DNA of 64,000 bases from an uncultured Bacteroidales bacterium (lineage in GTDB: Bacteria > Bacteroidota > Bacteroidia > Bacteroidales > Muribaculaceae). This document shows positions 1 through 6,694 of this stretch, in pieces. The stretch is taken from positions 1 to 64,000 of the forward strand of contig CATZGB010000001.1 of NCBI GenBank assembly GCA_958418815.1, in the 5' to 3' direction. The translations under genes and the position numbers were made by a program. Numbering within the stretch: position 1 is the first letter of the stretch; the number at the start of each line of letters is the position of its first letter. The notes below the pieces were generated by a model. That model did not search any database. It was not told the DNA's origin and saw only the letters and a list, made by a program, of their open reading frames with translations.

Positions 1-87
1 CTGCCGTTCAGGAAGTTGGACTCGCCTTTTTATGGTTTAGCGGACAGTAATAATTGATTTATAAATAGTTATATGCTATAGCGCGGA

Positions 88-108
88 TTAGTATTCCTCC
101 TCGTTGAA
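88..108 (+). repeat. Leftmost attachment-site-like direct repeat
   Basis: This copy of GTATTCnTCnTCGTTGAA is identical over 21 bases to the one at 1880-1900. It differs only at two wobble positions from the 3' end of the DUF2795-type gene at 19021-19041. On the minus strand the motif reads as the codons F-N-E-E-E-Y-stop. It probably marks the outer junction of a tandem pair of integrated elements. DNA left of it (1-87) shows no gene and could be host or a further element. Confidence 0.7.
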
Positions 109-156
109 AAGTATACTCAATGTTGATAATCAGCGACTTAGTAATTATTGAAGGAA

Positions 157-282
157 TTTGGCAAAGAAAACTACGGTGTCTGACGGCGTCAAATCGAATT
201 GGTAAAGAAATTTCATAGCGTTGGCCAAGAAATCATAGTTTCTCTTAAGATGCCGAGGTATTTTAGACGTTTGGCAAGGGAA
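157..282 (+). repeat. Degenerate TTGGCCAAGAAA motif cluster (left)
   Basis: Four variants of TTGGCnAAGAAA occur here, at 157-170, 199-210, 221-232 and 271-282. They lie between the left att-like repeat and the first gene. A matching cluster lies near the other end of the 1.8-kb unit (1733-1848). Repeats inside both ends of a small element suggest recombinase or excisionase arm sites, or an operator array; this is inference. The rest of 109-294 shows no coding potential. Confidence 0.5.
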
Positions 283-294
283 CAGAAACCCATT

Positions 295-1041
295 TCAACT
301 CATAAGATGAATAAATTCCAAGAAAGAATCTCCTATAGTATAATCAATTTTTAGCCCATTCAACCCGTAGTTTTCAGACTTTGAAAAATGATATGTATTA
401 CCATCGTTGGTCCATTCCTCTGTAGATGACACCAATATATCAAGTTGACTTTTAATGTCTCGTGGATTGCATTCAGATAAACAGAAATAGATATGTTCCG
501 ATGCCAATTGCAGAGTGCTATAATCTATATAACCTATCACGAATGCCTCTTTGGGTAAATTCCATCCCGTCTCAGACATAAGCTTCTCTATGAAATGAGA
601 GTTTCGCATCTCACCCTTATCAATATACATCATACTTCTATAATAAAATGGCCTTGAAATATCATGGCAAAAGCTACATAACGAACCATTCGAAAAATCT
701 TCTATGAATACATATACATTGTCTGTTATTTTATGCCACCCATTTTGTCCGATATAGCCAGGCTGTGCTACCGTGCCTGTACATCTTATTGCAAAATCGT
801 TTCGACCATCATAACTTATCAGAGCAGTCTTGCTGTCGCAGTTATCAATGTGAAAACGGGACACCACATCGTCTCCAAAGATGTGTCTTATAAAGTCGAG
901 GTATTTTGCCTTAAATTTCTTTGTTTCAGAATCGTCCCTTGTTAAAAGAAATATAACACCCGCAAATAATCCTATAAAAATAACAAGTACAAGAAAGAAA
1001 ATTCCTGCATTAATGGTAATATGTTTCAGAATATCAATCAT
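295..1041 (-). CDS. Membrane-anchored hypothetical protein
   Basis: The 248-residue protein starts with a hydrophobic segment at about residues 10-33 (...INAGIFFLVLVIFIGLFAG...), so it is probably anchored in the inner membrane with a soluble C-terminal domain of about 200 residues. I do not recognise that domain. It is moderately acidic, with scattered cysteines and aromatic residues and no recognised catalytic motif. It is the largest gene of the 1.8-kb integrase-less unit and lies downstream of the toxin-antitoxin pair on the same strand. Cargo of unknown function is the safest call. Confidence 0.6.
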   Translation of the reverse strand: MIDILKHITINAGIFFLVLVIFIGLFAGVIFLLTRDDSETKKFKAKYLDFIRHIFGDDVVSRFHIDNCDSKTALISYDGRNDFAIRCTGTVAQPGYIGQNGWHKITDNVYVFIEDFSNGSLCSFCHDISRPFYYRSMMYIDKGEMRNSHFIEKLMSETGWNLPKEAFVIGYIDYSTLQLASEHIYFCLSECNPRDIKSQLDILVSSTEEWTNDGNTYHFSKSENYGLNGLKIDYTIGDSFLEFIHLMS

Positions 1042-1104
1042 AAATTATAGGTTGTGCTTCTATGTGGTTGACACACTCGGTAAGTTTGTCAATCGCCACA
1101 ATAT

Positions 1105-1374
1105 TCAGAATAATTCGGAGTGGGTGCCGAAGCGCACCAATTTGATAACTCCGGCATCTCTATTCCACCAGATAAGAAGCGTGTCACTTTCTACATGACA
1201 CTCCATATATCCCCTGTAATTACCAGTCAGAACATGCGGCCGATTCGCCTCAGGAATCGGTAGGTTATTGACAAGTAGTTTGAGGATCTCCTCTAATTTG
1301 TCAATTACCTCCGGCTTATGCTTGTAGCGTTTAAGGTCTTTCTTAAACTGGGAAGTAAGTTTGAGAGCATTCAT
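1105..1374 (-). CDS. YafQ-like type II toxin (mRNA interferase)
   Basis: At 89 residues this matches the size of RelE-superfamily YafQ toxins, ribosome-dependent mRNA endonucleases. The characteristic residues can be seen: H47, H60 and D64 in the ECHVESDTLLIWW segment, and H85 in the closing RFGTHSELF. The N-terminal SQFKKDLKRY is also typical. Its ATG overlaps the antitoxin stop by four bases (ATGA at 1371-1374), so translation is probably coupled. It should be neutralised by the upstream ribbon-helix-helix protein. The pair may stabilise the small element. Confidence 0.9.
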   Translation of the reverse strand: MNALKLTSQFKKDLKRYKHKPEVIDKLEEILKLLVNNLPIPEANRPHVLTGNYRGYMECHVESDTLLIWWNRDAGVIKLVRFGTHSELF

Positions 1375-1619
1375 AAAGAAGCCACAAATTTGCGGAAATC
1401 AGCAAGGTCAAGGGTTTCGAGAGTATCAGATGTCTCAGCCTCCTTCATTGCTGTAAGAGTAGTCTTGTTGGGCCGCTCTGCGACAAAAGCCATCAAGACG
1501 CTTTCCACAAGATTATTAAGGCTACGGTTGTGACGCTTTGCCTCTTCCTGCAGACGTCTGAGAAGATCCTCGCTCAGACGGAATGATGTCTGTTTTCTAT
1601 TTATCGATGCTGTATTCAT
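1371..1619 (-). CDS. Ribbon-helix-helix antitoxin
   Basis: The protein begins MNTASINRKQTSFRLSEDLL. The pattern TSFRLSEDLLRRLQEEAKRHNRSLNNLVESVL is a ribbon-helix-helix DNA-binding domain, and the acidic C-terminal tail should bind the toxin. I chose the ATG at 1617-1619 (82 residues). An in-frame upstream ATG at 1667 would add 16 hydrophobic residues, atypical for this family. It should bind and inhibit the YafQ-like toxin encoded immediately downstream and repress its own promoter. Confidence 0.85.
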   Translation of the reverse strand: MNTASINRKQTSFRLSEDLLRRLQEEAKRHNRSLNNLVESVLMAFVAERPNKTTLTAMKEAETSDTLETLDLADFRKFVASL

Positions 1620-1732
1620 TTCCAATGATATTATTAATAGTGCAAAGGTAATATATTTGTATAACACTTACAACTCAAAAAAATTTGAACGTGAAAACAC
1701 AAATACTCACAAACCTCGGAGGATGGTCGGAT

Positions 1733-1848
1733 TTTAGCCAAGAATAAAGTAAAAATTGGCCAAGAAAACGTAATTTGGCCAAGAAAACTATGGGGTGAAA
1801 CGGGATAAAACAGCAATGGCCAAGAAAATCATTTATTTCTTAGCCATT
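1733..1848 (+). repeat. TTGGCCAAGAAAA motif cluster (right)
   Basis: Copies lie at 1733-1745, 1756-1768, 1774-1787 and 1816-1828, with an inverted variant TTTCTTAGCCATT at 1836-1848. They sit upstream of the antitoxin gene and just inside the att-like repeat at 1880. They mirror the cluster at 157-282. Arm-type recombination sites or an operator array are the main possibilities. The remainder of 1668-2130 shows no convincing gene. Confidence 0.55.
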
Positions 1849-1879
1849 GATTATTAGGTGTTTATGTGAATTATATTGC

Positions 1880-1900
1880 TTAGTATTCCTCCTCGTTGAA
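1880..1900 (+). repeat. Internal attachment-site-like direct repeat
   Basis: This second copy of GTATTCnTCnTCGTTGAA is identical over 21 bases to 88-108. Followed by GAA, it matches 19021-19044 over 24 bases apart from two wobble positions. It is the proposed junction between the 1.8-kb unit and the 17-kb element. Confidence 0.7.
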
Positions 1901-1956
1901 GAAAGAAATGATTGTTTTTATGATTGATTATCAGACGGTTATTAATTTGTTGATAG

Positions 1957-1987
1957 TTTTACGACAGCGTATTATGCGGTAAAATGC
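1957..1987 (+). repeat. Subterminal direct repeat, left copy
   Basis: The sequence TTTTACGACAGCGTATTATG followed by CGGTAAAA is repeated in the same orientation at 18902-18929 with four mismatches over 28 bases. The two copies lie 57 and 92 bases inside the two proposed ends of the 17-kb element. Its outer TTTTAC/GTAAAA arms are complementary. It is a candidate arm-type integrase binding site. Confidence 0.5.
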
Positions 1988-2093
1988 GGTGAAATGCCGG
2001 TGGCGATAGTTTTCAAGTGAGAGGTTTGAGTAGGTGTATTGTCTGTTATGGTGGTTGACCGGTGAAATTTATGTAGACAATATCGGGATTTCA

Positions 2094-2112
2094 GTATATA
2101 ACTTACAAAACC
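2094..2112 (+). promoter_or_regulatory. Leader motif shared with the replication gene
   Basis: TATATAACTTACAAAACC lies about 20 bases before the HTH gene start and recurs at 15945-15962 before the primase-like gene. Flanking bases are also partly conserved. This points to a duplicated promoter or operator within the element. Confidence 0.5.
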
Positions 2113-2130
2113 CCATCTCAATGTATGTAG

Positions 2131-2439
2131 ATGTCAACGAATAACCCCGAACCAATCAACGACAACTTGATTACCACCCTTATAAAAGAAATAAAGAGCC
2201 TGAGGGCTGAGCTCAATGACCTCAGGAGCGGACTGGAAACTACTAAAATCCAGCTTAATCCCAAGGCTCTTTATAATAATAAGGAGATACGGTTGCTGCT
2301 TGGTGTCGATGAACGTCTTGTGAAAAAATACCGTGATAACGGACTGTTGTCATATATCCGTGAAAGTGACAAGTATTGGTACTTAGGCTCGGATGTGATA
2401 GCATTTCTTAACCGGAGCCGTTATGAGGCTTTTGCCTAA
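2131..2439 (+). CDS. Helix-turn-helix (excisionase/MerR-like) protein
   Basis: The N-terminal half of this 102-residue protein is a coiled coil (TLIKEIKSLRAELNDLRSGLE). The C-terminal half (LYNNKEIRLLLGVDERLVKKYRDNGLLSYIRESDKYWYLGSDVIAFLN) is an HTH_17-type domain, as in excisionases and mobile-element regulators of Bacteroidetes. It is the first gene inside the left end of the 17-kb element. Its leader resembles that of the replication gene at 15979 (shared TATATAACTTACAAAACC), so the two may be controlled together. Confidence 0.75.
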   Translation: MSTNNPEPINDNLITTLIKEIKSLRAELNDLRSGLETTKIQLNPKALYNNKEIRLLLGVDERLVKKYRDNGLLSYIRESDKYWYLGSDVIAFLNRSRYEAFA

Positions 2440-2477
2440 GCCGGCAGAATCCGGTATTTTTTAGCTTAACGAAAAAC

Positions 2478-2538
2478 TGACACATCGTTTTAATCTTGTA
2501 AATTCGCTTGATACGAACAGGATTAAAACGATGTGTCA
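2478..2538 (+). promoter_or_regulatory. 18-bp perfect inverted repeat at the recombinase start
   Basis: TGACACATCGTTTTAATC (2478-2495) is repeated as its exact reverse complement at 2521-2538, with a 25-bp spacer, ending one base before the ATG at 2539. It could be the recombinase's own crossover or operator site, giving autoregulation. The spacer holds a weak TAnnTTTG-like element (TAAATTCG). It covers the alternative GTG start at 2533, which favours the ATG at 2539. Confidence 0.6.
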
Positions 2539-3165
2539 ATGTGTAAAGTAGTAATATTCACGCGTGTGTCAACACGCATACAGGACAACCAGCGTCAGGT
2601 CAACGACCTCAATGAGATTGCTGGGCGACGGGGCTGGAATGTCGAGAAAGTGTTCTGTGAACAGATCAGCGGAGCTACCTCAAACAAAAACAGGGGCGAA
2701 CTGGTTGCTATGCTTGATTATATCTCGGTCAACCATATAGAAAAAGTAATGGTAACTGAGTTAAGCCGACTGGGACGTGATACCGTACAGGTGCTTGAAG
2801 TAATCGAGAGATTGAATGACGCCGGAGTATCCCTTTATATTGACAACTATAATATCGAGACTCTGACTTCTGATGGCAAAATAAACGCGATGAGTCAGTT
2901 TATGGTCACGATACTTGCCGAAGTGGCGAGAATGGAGCGTCGTACAATCAGGGAACGCATGGAGAGCGGGTATGTCAATTACATAAATGCCGGCGGTCGT
3001 GTGGGCCGAAAACCCGGTTACCACAAAACCGCCGACATAATGCAAGTGGAATATACCGAAGAGCTACGACTTTTGCGAAAGGGTATCAGTCTGCGAAATG
3101 TAAGTAAGCTGACCGGCACCTCTGTCAACACTCTTCGGAAGTGCCGGTCCTTGCTACTACTATAG
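2539..3165 (+). CDS. Serine recombinase (resolvase/invertase family)
   Basis: This site-specific recombinase uses a 5'-phosphoserine intermediate. The nucleophile lies in TRVST near the N-terminus (S11 from the ATG at 2539, S13 from the upstream GTG at 2533). The SRLGRD motif follows near residue 80, then the long E-helix and a C-terminal helix-turn-helix (LLRKGISLRNVSKLTGTSVNTLRKC). At about 208 residues it fits the small resolvase/invertase group. It stands alone behind an 18-bp inverted repeat that may be its binding site. It ends at a TAG, so TAG works as a stop in this element. Confidence 0.9.
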   Translation: MCKVVIFTRVSTRIQDNQRQVNDLNEIAGRRGWNVEKVFCEQISGATSNKNRGELVAMLDYISVNHIEKVMVTELSRLGRDTVQVLEVIERLNDAGVSLYIDNYNIETLTSDGKINAMSQFMVTILAEVARMERRTIRERMESGYVNYINAGGRVGRKPGYHKTADIMQVEYTEELRLLRKGISLRNVSKLTGTSVNTLRKCRSLLLL

Positions 3166-3190
3166 GGAATGTATCAGTGTATGTAGTCGG

Positions 3191-3853
3191 TCAATATGTA
3201 CGGGCCTCTTCTTGTAAATTTTGATAGATTTCATACGCTCGTTTTCTTGCATAAGTGTAATCGCATAGGCTTTTATATGGTTCGGAGAATCCCATGTTAT
3301 CCTTGTAGTACTTTGGAGAAAGTTGTCGGATGTAATATAGTTGCATTGCTATGGCATCAAGTATTCCGCATTCATCCTCCATTGTCCAGCACTCATATTC
3401 GTATGTTTTGCACAGAACCTCATGGTTGGCCCACATATAAGCTGCCATCTGCTTCTCATCAATGACATCTACATCCGTGGGGAGATAGGTGGCCATTTCT
3501 TTGGGTGTAGAGTTGAAGCAACATACTGTCATGGGAGATGATTCCTCGTAGTCTTCGTCAGGATCTTCATCATCGCAGTCTTCCTCCTCATAGTCTTCGT
3601 TATACTCAATGGTATAAGAGACGGATTCGTAATAGAGCTTGCCGGAGTCCTCTAAGATGTAGGCCCATTGATTGCCTGTGGCATCCTGCATTTCGCTCAT
3701 TGCATTAAGAATGCTTGTTTTTTCTTGAGTCATGATATTTTCTGTTTTTGTTGTTGTGTTCATAATGGACGTTGATTTTGAATCAGCTTTATTGCTGAGC
3801 TCTTCCGTTTGGTTATAGGAAAAATTTGTGGAATTGTTTAATTGATTGGTCAT
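3191..3853 (-). CDS. Acidic hypothetical protein
   Basis: This 220-residue protein has a low-complexity polar N-terminus rich in N, T and S, and a strongly acidic centre (EDYEEEDCDDEDPDEDYEE). A more ordinary C-terminal domain follows, with KEMATYLPTDVDVIDEKQMAAYMW and a Y-rich end. The true start may be one of the internal Met codons at residues 31 or 41. It runs on the same strand as the next two small genes and may belong to one operon. The acidic stretch invites comparison with DNA-mimic antirestriction proteins, but I see no recognisable family signature. Confidence 0.6.
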   Translation of the reverse strand: MTNQLNNSTNFSYNQTEELSNKADSKSTSIMNTTTKTENIMTQEKTSILNAMSEMQDATGNQWAYILEDSGKLYYESVSYTIEYNEDYEEEDCDDEDPDEDYEESSPMTVCCFNSTPKEMATYLPTDVDVIDEKQMAAYMWANHEVLCKTYEYECWTMEDECGILDAIAMQLYYIRQLSPKYYKDNMGFSEPYKSLCDYTYARKRAYEIYQNLQEEARTY

Positions 3854-3933
3854 ATTTTTTGATATTATAGTTTTGAATTTTTTGTTTTAGGGGATTGAAT
3901 CTCCCTCTCTGGTTGAGAGAGAGACGATTGGCT

Positions 3934-4251
3934 TTAGAACAGTGCCTCCGGCAGTCCATATTGGCTTAGGATATATTCATACTGATCACCGAAGGCGGTT
4001 CGGAATATGTGCATTTCAGGAGAAACCTGCTCGTAGAACGGATTCGATTCCCTATCGATGTATACCCTGTATAATATGCCGTTGGGACATGCAACGATGA
4101 TATGAGGGTAACCACCTGTTGCCCATGAGTCGCGATACTGGTATCTTGCCTCATAATAGACATATTCGGAATTAATCAACCTGAGGTTATACATCAGCCA
4201 TCCAAGATTAGGATGTCGATCAAAGATGTATTTAGTAGTGATTTTACGCAT
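3934..4251 (-). CDS. Hypothetical protein, small-gene operon
   Basis: The ATG at 4249-4251 (MRKITTKYIFDRHPNLGWLM) gives about 105 residues and starts 8 bases after the stop of the preceding gene. An upstream start at 4326 is possible but would overlap that gene. The protein is rich in Y, R and I, with no membrane segment and no known motif. Spacing indicates co-transcription with the genes on either side. Confidence 0.6.
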   Translation of the reverse strand: MRKITTKYIFDRHPNLGWLMYNLRLINSEYVYYEARYQYRDSWATGGYPHIIVACPNGILYRVYIDRESNPFYEQVSPEMHIFRTAFGDQYEYILSQYGLPEALF

Positions 4252-4259
4252 AATGACTG

Positions 4260-4667
4260 TCAGAATAATGGTTGGATGTTGACTGATACGACACTCTCGA
4301 TTTCCTTCAGAGTCTGATAGAAGCATGAACGACCATTGTATTCAACCTCCTCTCGTAGAATCTCGACCGCTTCGTCAAGCAAGCCCTCGTTATAGCTGGG
4401 GACAAAGAAGAACTTGCCATCTTTCTCCTTTATGATTCTCATGCGCCCTTCGATGGTCAGCATATACGCGGCGATTCTTTCTTCGCCATTAGTACCCTGT
4501 GCATTCTCTTCTGTAGGGAAGAAAAACACATTCTTTTGATTGTTAAGCTCCTCGTCTTTCAGGAAGCTATGCAGACCTTTGCCCTTTGCAAAGATTTGTT
4601 GGAGGACGGTAAACTTTAACTGTCGATGCATATGATGCATTTTTTTTGAGTTTGTTTTATTTGCCAT
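4260..4667 (-). CDS. Hypothetical protein, first gene of the small operon
   Basis: This 135-residue soluble protein has a basic N-terminus with a His/Met-rich patch (KKMHHMHRQLK). Its centre is mixed, with EERIAAYMLTIEGRMRIIKEKDGKFFFVPSYNEGLLDEAVEILREE. I do not recognise the family. It lies just upstream of the 105-residue gene and probably heads the three-gene minus-strand unit ending at 3191. Confidence 0.6.
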   Translation of the reverse strand: MANKTNSKKMHHMHRQLKFTVLQQIFAKGKGLHSFLKDEELNNQKNVFFFPTEENAQGTNGEERIAAYMLTIEGRMRIIKEKDGKFFFVPSYNEGLLDEAVEILREEVEYNGRSCFYQTLKEIESVVSVNIQPLF

Positions 4668-5092
4668 ATCTGGTTGTTTTTGCGGTTTAAAGAGTCGGCT
4701 TCGTTGCCTTCTCTGCCAGTTATATTAGGGATTGAGTATAAAGTCTAGATTTGGGGTGAAATTTTATTGTTAATTGATGTTAACAGGATGTGGATGTAGA
4801 TATATTCATATAGCATCCCTCCGGGATGATACCTGGCCGATGGCTTTGATTGTATTGCAGGGATTCGAGAAGAGGACTGTTTGCAGGGTTTGAGAGATAT
4901 ACTTTTTCATTGTGTAGAATTATGAAGTTTCTATCAATGGTAGATCAACTTGATGAAAAAGTTTATACGAAGATGGCTGTTACTGTAATTTTTTCTCCTT
5001 ATTATATTAATTATATCCTCTTTCACTCAAAAACAATATAATACTGATGACACTTTTTGTAAAGTAACAGTGCTTGTCTTCGGAGAGGTTAT
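4668..5092 (+). other. Intergenic DNA with a relic leader
   Basis: No convincing gene is present. A short open frame at 4850-5041 has no recognisable features. At about 5027-5052 a segment ending AACAATATAATACTGATGAC matches the leaders just before the genes at 10287 and 11426 but is not followed by a start codon here. This suggests a decayed copy of that promoter-leader module. A small hairpin (CATCCC/GGGATG) lies near 4813-4827. Confidence 0.4.
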
Positions 5093-5145
5093 GTCAAGAG
5101 ATAATGTTAAAATCACTAATTTTTGGAGTCAAGAACGGATTTAAC
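5093..5145 (+). promoter_or_regulatory. Tandem GTCAAGA...TTAA motifs, copy 1
   Basis: GTCAAGAGATAATGTTAA (5093-5110) and GTCAAGAACGGATTTAAC (5128-5145) are 35 bases apart. The same pair, 36 bases apart, precedes the genes at 10287 and 11426. All three lie upstream of a TAnnTTTG element, so they look like binding sites of an island-specific regulator. Confidence 0.6.
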
Positions 5146-5165
5146 ACTCTGATTCTCAAAACAGC

Positions 5166-5196
5166 TTGGTCAATCGCAAAATAATGTTTAACTTTG
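5166..5196 (+). promoter_or_regulatory. Bacteroidetes promoter (TTGG-N19-TAACTTTG)
   Basis: The -33-like TTGG at 5166-5169 and the -7 element TAACTTTG at 5189-5196 are 19 bases apart, close to the Bacteroidetes consensus. Transcription should start near 5203, giving a leader of about 260 nt before the gene at 5464. That leader holds the structured RNA described next. Confidence 0.75.
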
Positions 5197-5263
5197 CAGT
5201 GTACCGTTAAGGCGGTTCATAGTCAAAACACGAAAGTGTCTTACTGATTCTCATGTGTCTGAA

Positions 5264-5409
5264 GTGTGGAAGCTTAGAGACCAATGCGAGGAAAAGTGGA
5301 CACTCTCGCGTCGTACACTCTACGGCGTGGGAGTTTGCACTTATACCCAAGCATTGAAGGCTTCTTCCACCGCCTGGACACATTTGGGATAAGATAGCAG
5401 CTTCCACGC
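5264..5409 (+). ncRNA. Candidate structured RNA with a pseudoknot
   Basis: An 11-bp closing helix joins GTGTGGAAGCT (5264-5274) to AGCTTCCACGC (5399-5409). Inside are a GCGAG/CTCGC hairpin (5286-5290/5305-5309) and a helix of GGCGTGGGAG (5324-5333) with CTTCCACCGCC (5364-5374, one bulge). In addition CTTATACCCAA (5340-5350), in the loop of that helix, pairs with TTGGGATAAG (5384-5393) outside it, forming a pseudoknot. It is transcribed from the promoter at 5166-5196 and ends 54 bases before the next ATG. It may be a cis-regulatory leader or a separate small RNA. I cannot name a family. Confidence 0.6.
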
Positions 5410-5463
5410 TTTCGTCATTTTATCTCTTTCCTCAGGGGAGCGGGAAAGGCTAAACTCAGGCAA

Positions 5464-6600
5464 ATGACCGAGACTAATACCGAAAAGTTCCTTGAAGGTT
5501 TCCGTCAGTGGTGGTTAAACAAGGGACATTCCAGACGCAGTGCCGACAGCTATTGCTCAGGCATAAGGCGTGTCAACAGGGAATTCTTCCTTCCGATAGT
5601 CAATAAAGACCTGTTTGACGGGCTTGTCGACGCTGTGGCAAAAGGGTGTGCGGAGAACTTCCTCACAGCATTGGTCGGCACCATAGGAGAGAAGAGTAGA
5701 AACACTACAGACCCGACGGAGAAAAAGCGGCTTCAGGATAATGTGAGCCACCTGAAAAAATTCATTGAATATGTTGTCGCACTTCAGGATGACACTGTTG
5801 CTGCCATAGATCATAGTGAGACAGAGCTGCTCGACGACAGTGCTCTTGATTCCGACTTCGAGTTTTTTGACCATGATACACTGGCGGGCATATTCTCTCT
5901 TCGTATCAAGACACAAGACCGCATGAGCGCGGGTAAGAATGTTTTCTTCCCCATACGTATTCTTGGGAGTCTTTTCTCAACAGCAGACCGTTACCATCTC
6001 GATATGTTTGTCCGCAAGGGTATTCTTGCATCTGACGGGAGTCCTTTGTATCTCAAGAGATGGTATGACAGTTGGGTAAAGAGCATAGTCGGACGAGTAG
6101 TATTCCATACAGCCAAGGGCGACTATAGGCTTTCTGAAATCGAAGGTCTTCGGATTATGCGGTCTACGGGCAGTGTGTGGATTGTTGACAAGGAGCATTC
6201 ACGTACTATACCTTTGTTGTCAGAAGGTGAGAACGGCTTGCAGCCTATGAAAGCAAAGTCATTGAAGCAAATCCATCTCGACCATACCGAACGCATGGAG
6301 GATCTTCTCATACGTCTCGAACCGGTGCTTACTGTCATGCGTCAGATTACCGACAATATAAAAGCATCTGTGAAGGGACAGACTGTAACTGTCAAAGACA
6401 AAAGAAGAAATGAGCATAAAATTGAGCTTGATGACTTCCGTCCCGGAACGCTTACACTCGTCAGCGGATGGTATTGCGACAATGTGGACTGGGACTTTAT
6501 AGCTCCGCTGCTTTCACTTGTCCGTGTTGAACTCGACTATATCGCCGCTGCCACCCGTCTGACAGCAATGTCATCCACCGACAACCTTAAAAAACACTGA
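5464..6600 (+). CDS. Unrecognised protein with recombinase-like N-terminus
   Basis: The N-terminus of this 378-residue protein (KFLEGFRQWWLNKGHSRRSADSYCSGIRRVNREFF) resembles the SAM-like core-binding domain of tyrosine recombinases. The rest lacks the R...HxxR...H...Y catalytic residues, so it is not a standard integrase. A DE-rich linker lies near residues 120-140. The C-terminal part mixes basic and hydrophobic stretches. It follows the structured RNA leader directly and is the first gene of a rightward group with the genes at 6695, 7622 and 8097. A DNA-binding role is plausible but unproven. Confidence 0.65.
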   Translation: MTETNTEKFLEGFRQWWLNKGHSRRSADSYCSGIRRVNREFFLPIVNKDLFDGLVDAVAKGCAENFLTALVGTIGEKSRNTTDPTEKKRLQDNVSHLKKFIEYVVALQDDTVAAIDHSETELLDDSALDSDFEFFDHDTLAGIFSLRIKTQDRMSAGKNVFFPIRILGSLFSTADRYHLDMFVRKGILASDGSPLYLKRWYDSWVKSIVGRVVFHTAKGDYRLSEIEGLRIMRSTGSVWIVDKEHSRTIPLLSEGENGLQPMKAKSLKQIHLDHTERMEDLLIRLEPVLTVMRQITDNIKASVKGQTVTVKDKRRNEHKIELDDFRPGTLTLVSGWYCDNVDWDFIAPLLSLVRVELDYIAAATRLTAMSSTDNLKKH

Positions 6601-6669
6601 GAACTTTACCCAGTTAGCAATAACAACGCCAAATGACGTTAAATCAGGTTATTGCAAACGGAAAACATT

Positions 6670-6677
6670 TACATTTG
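6670..6677 (+). promoter_or_regulatory. -7 element TACATTTG
   Basis: This TAnnTTTG match lies 18 bases before the ATG at 6695, implying a very short leader. No good -33 element is seen at the usual distance. It sits in a 94-bp gap that also holds an imperfect inverted repeat (GCAATAAC/GTTATTGC). Confidence 0.4.
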
Positions 6678-6694
6678 CAAAAATAACAACTACC

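Noticed and set aside
4850..5041. A 63-codon open frame on the plus strand
   Set aside because: It has no recognisable domain and an unusual residue composition. It overlaps the relic leader sequence and has no promoter, so it is probably a chance frame.
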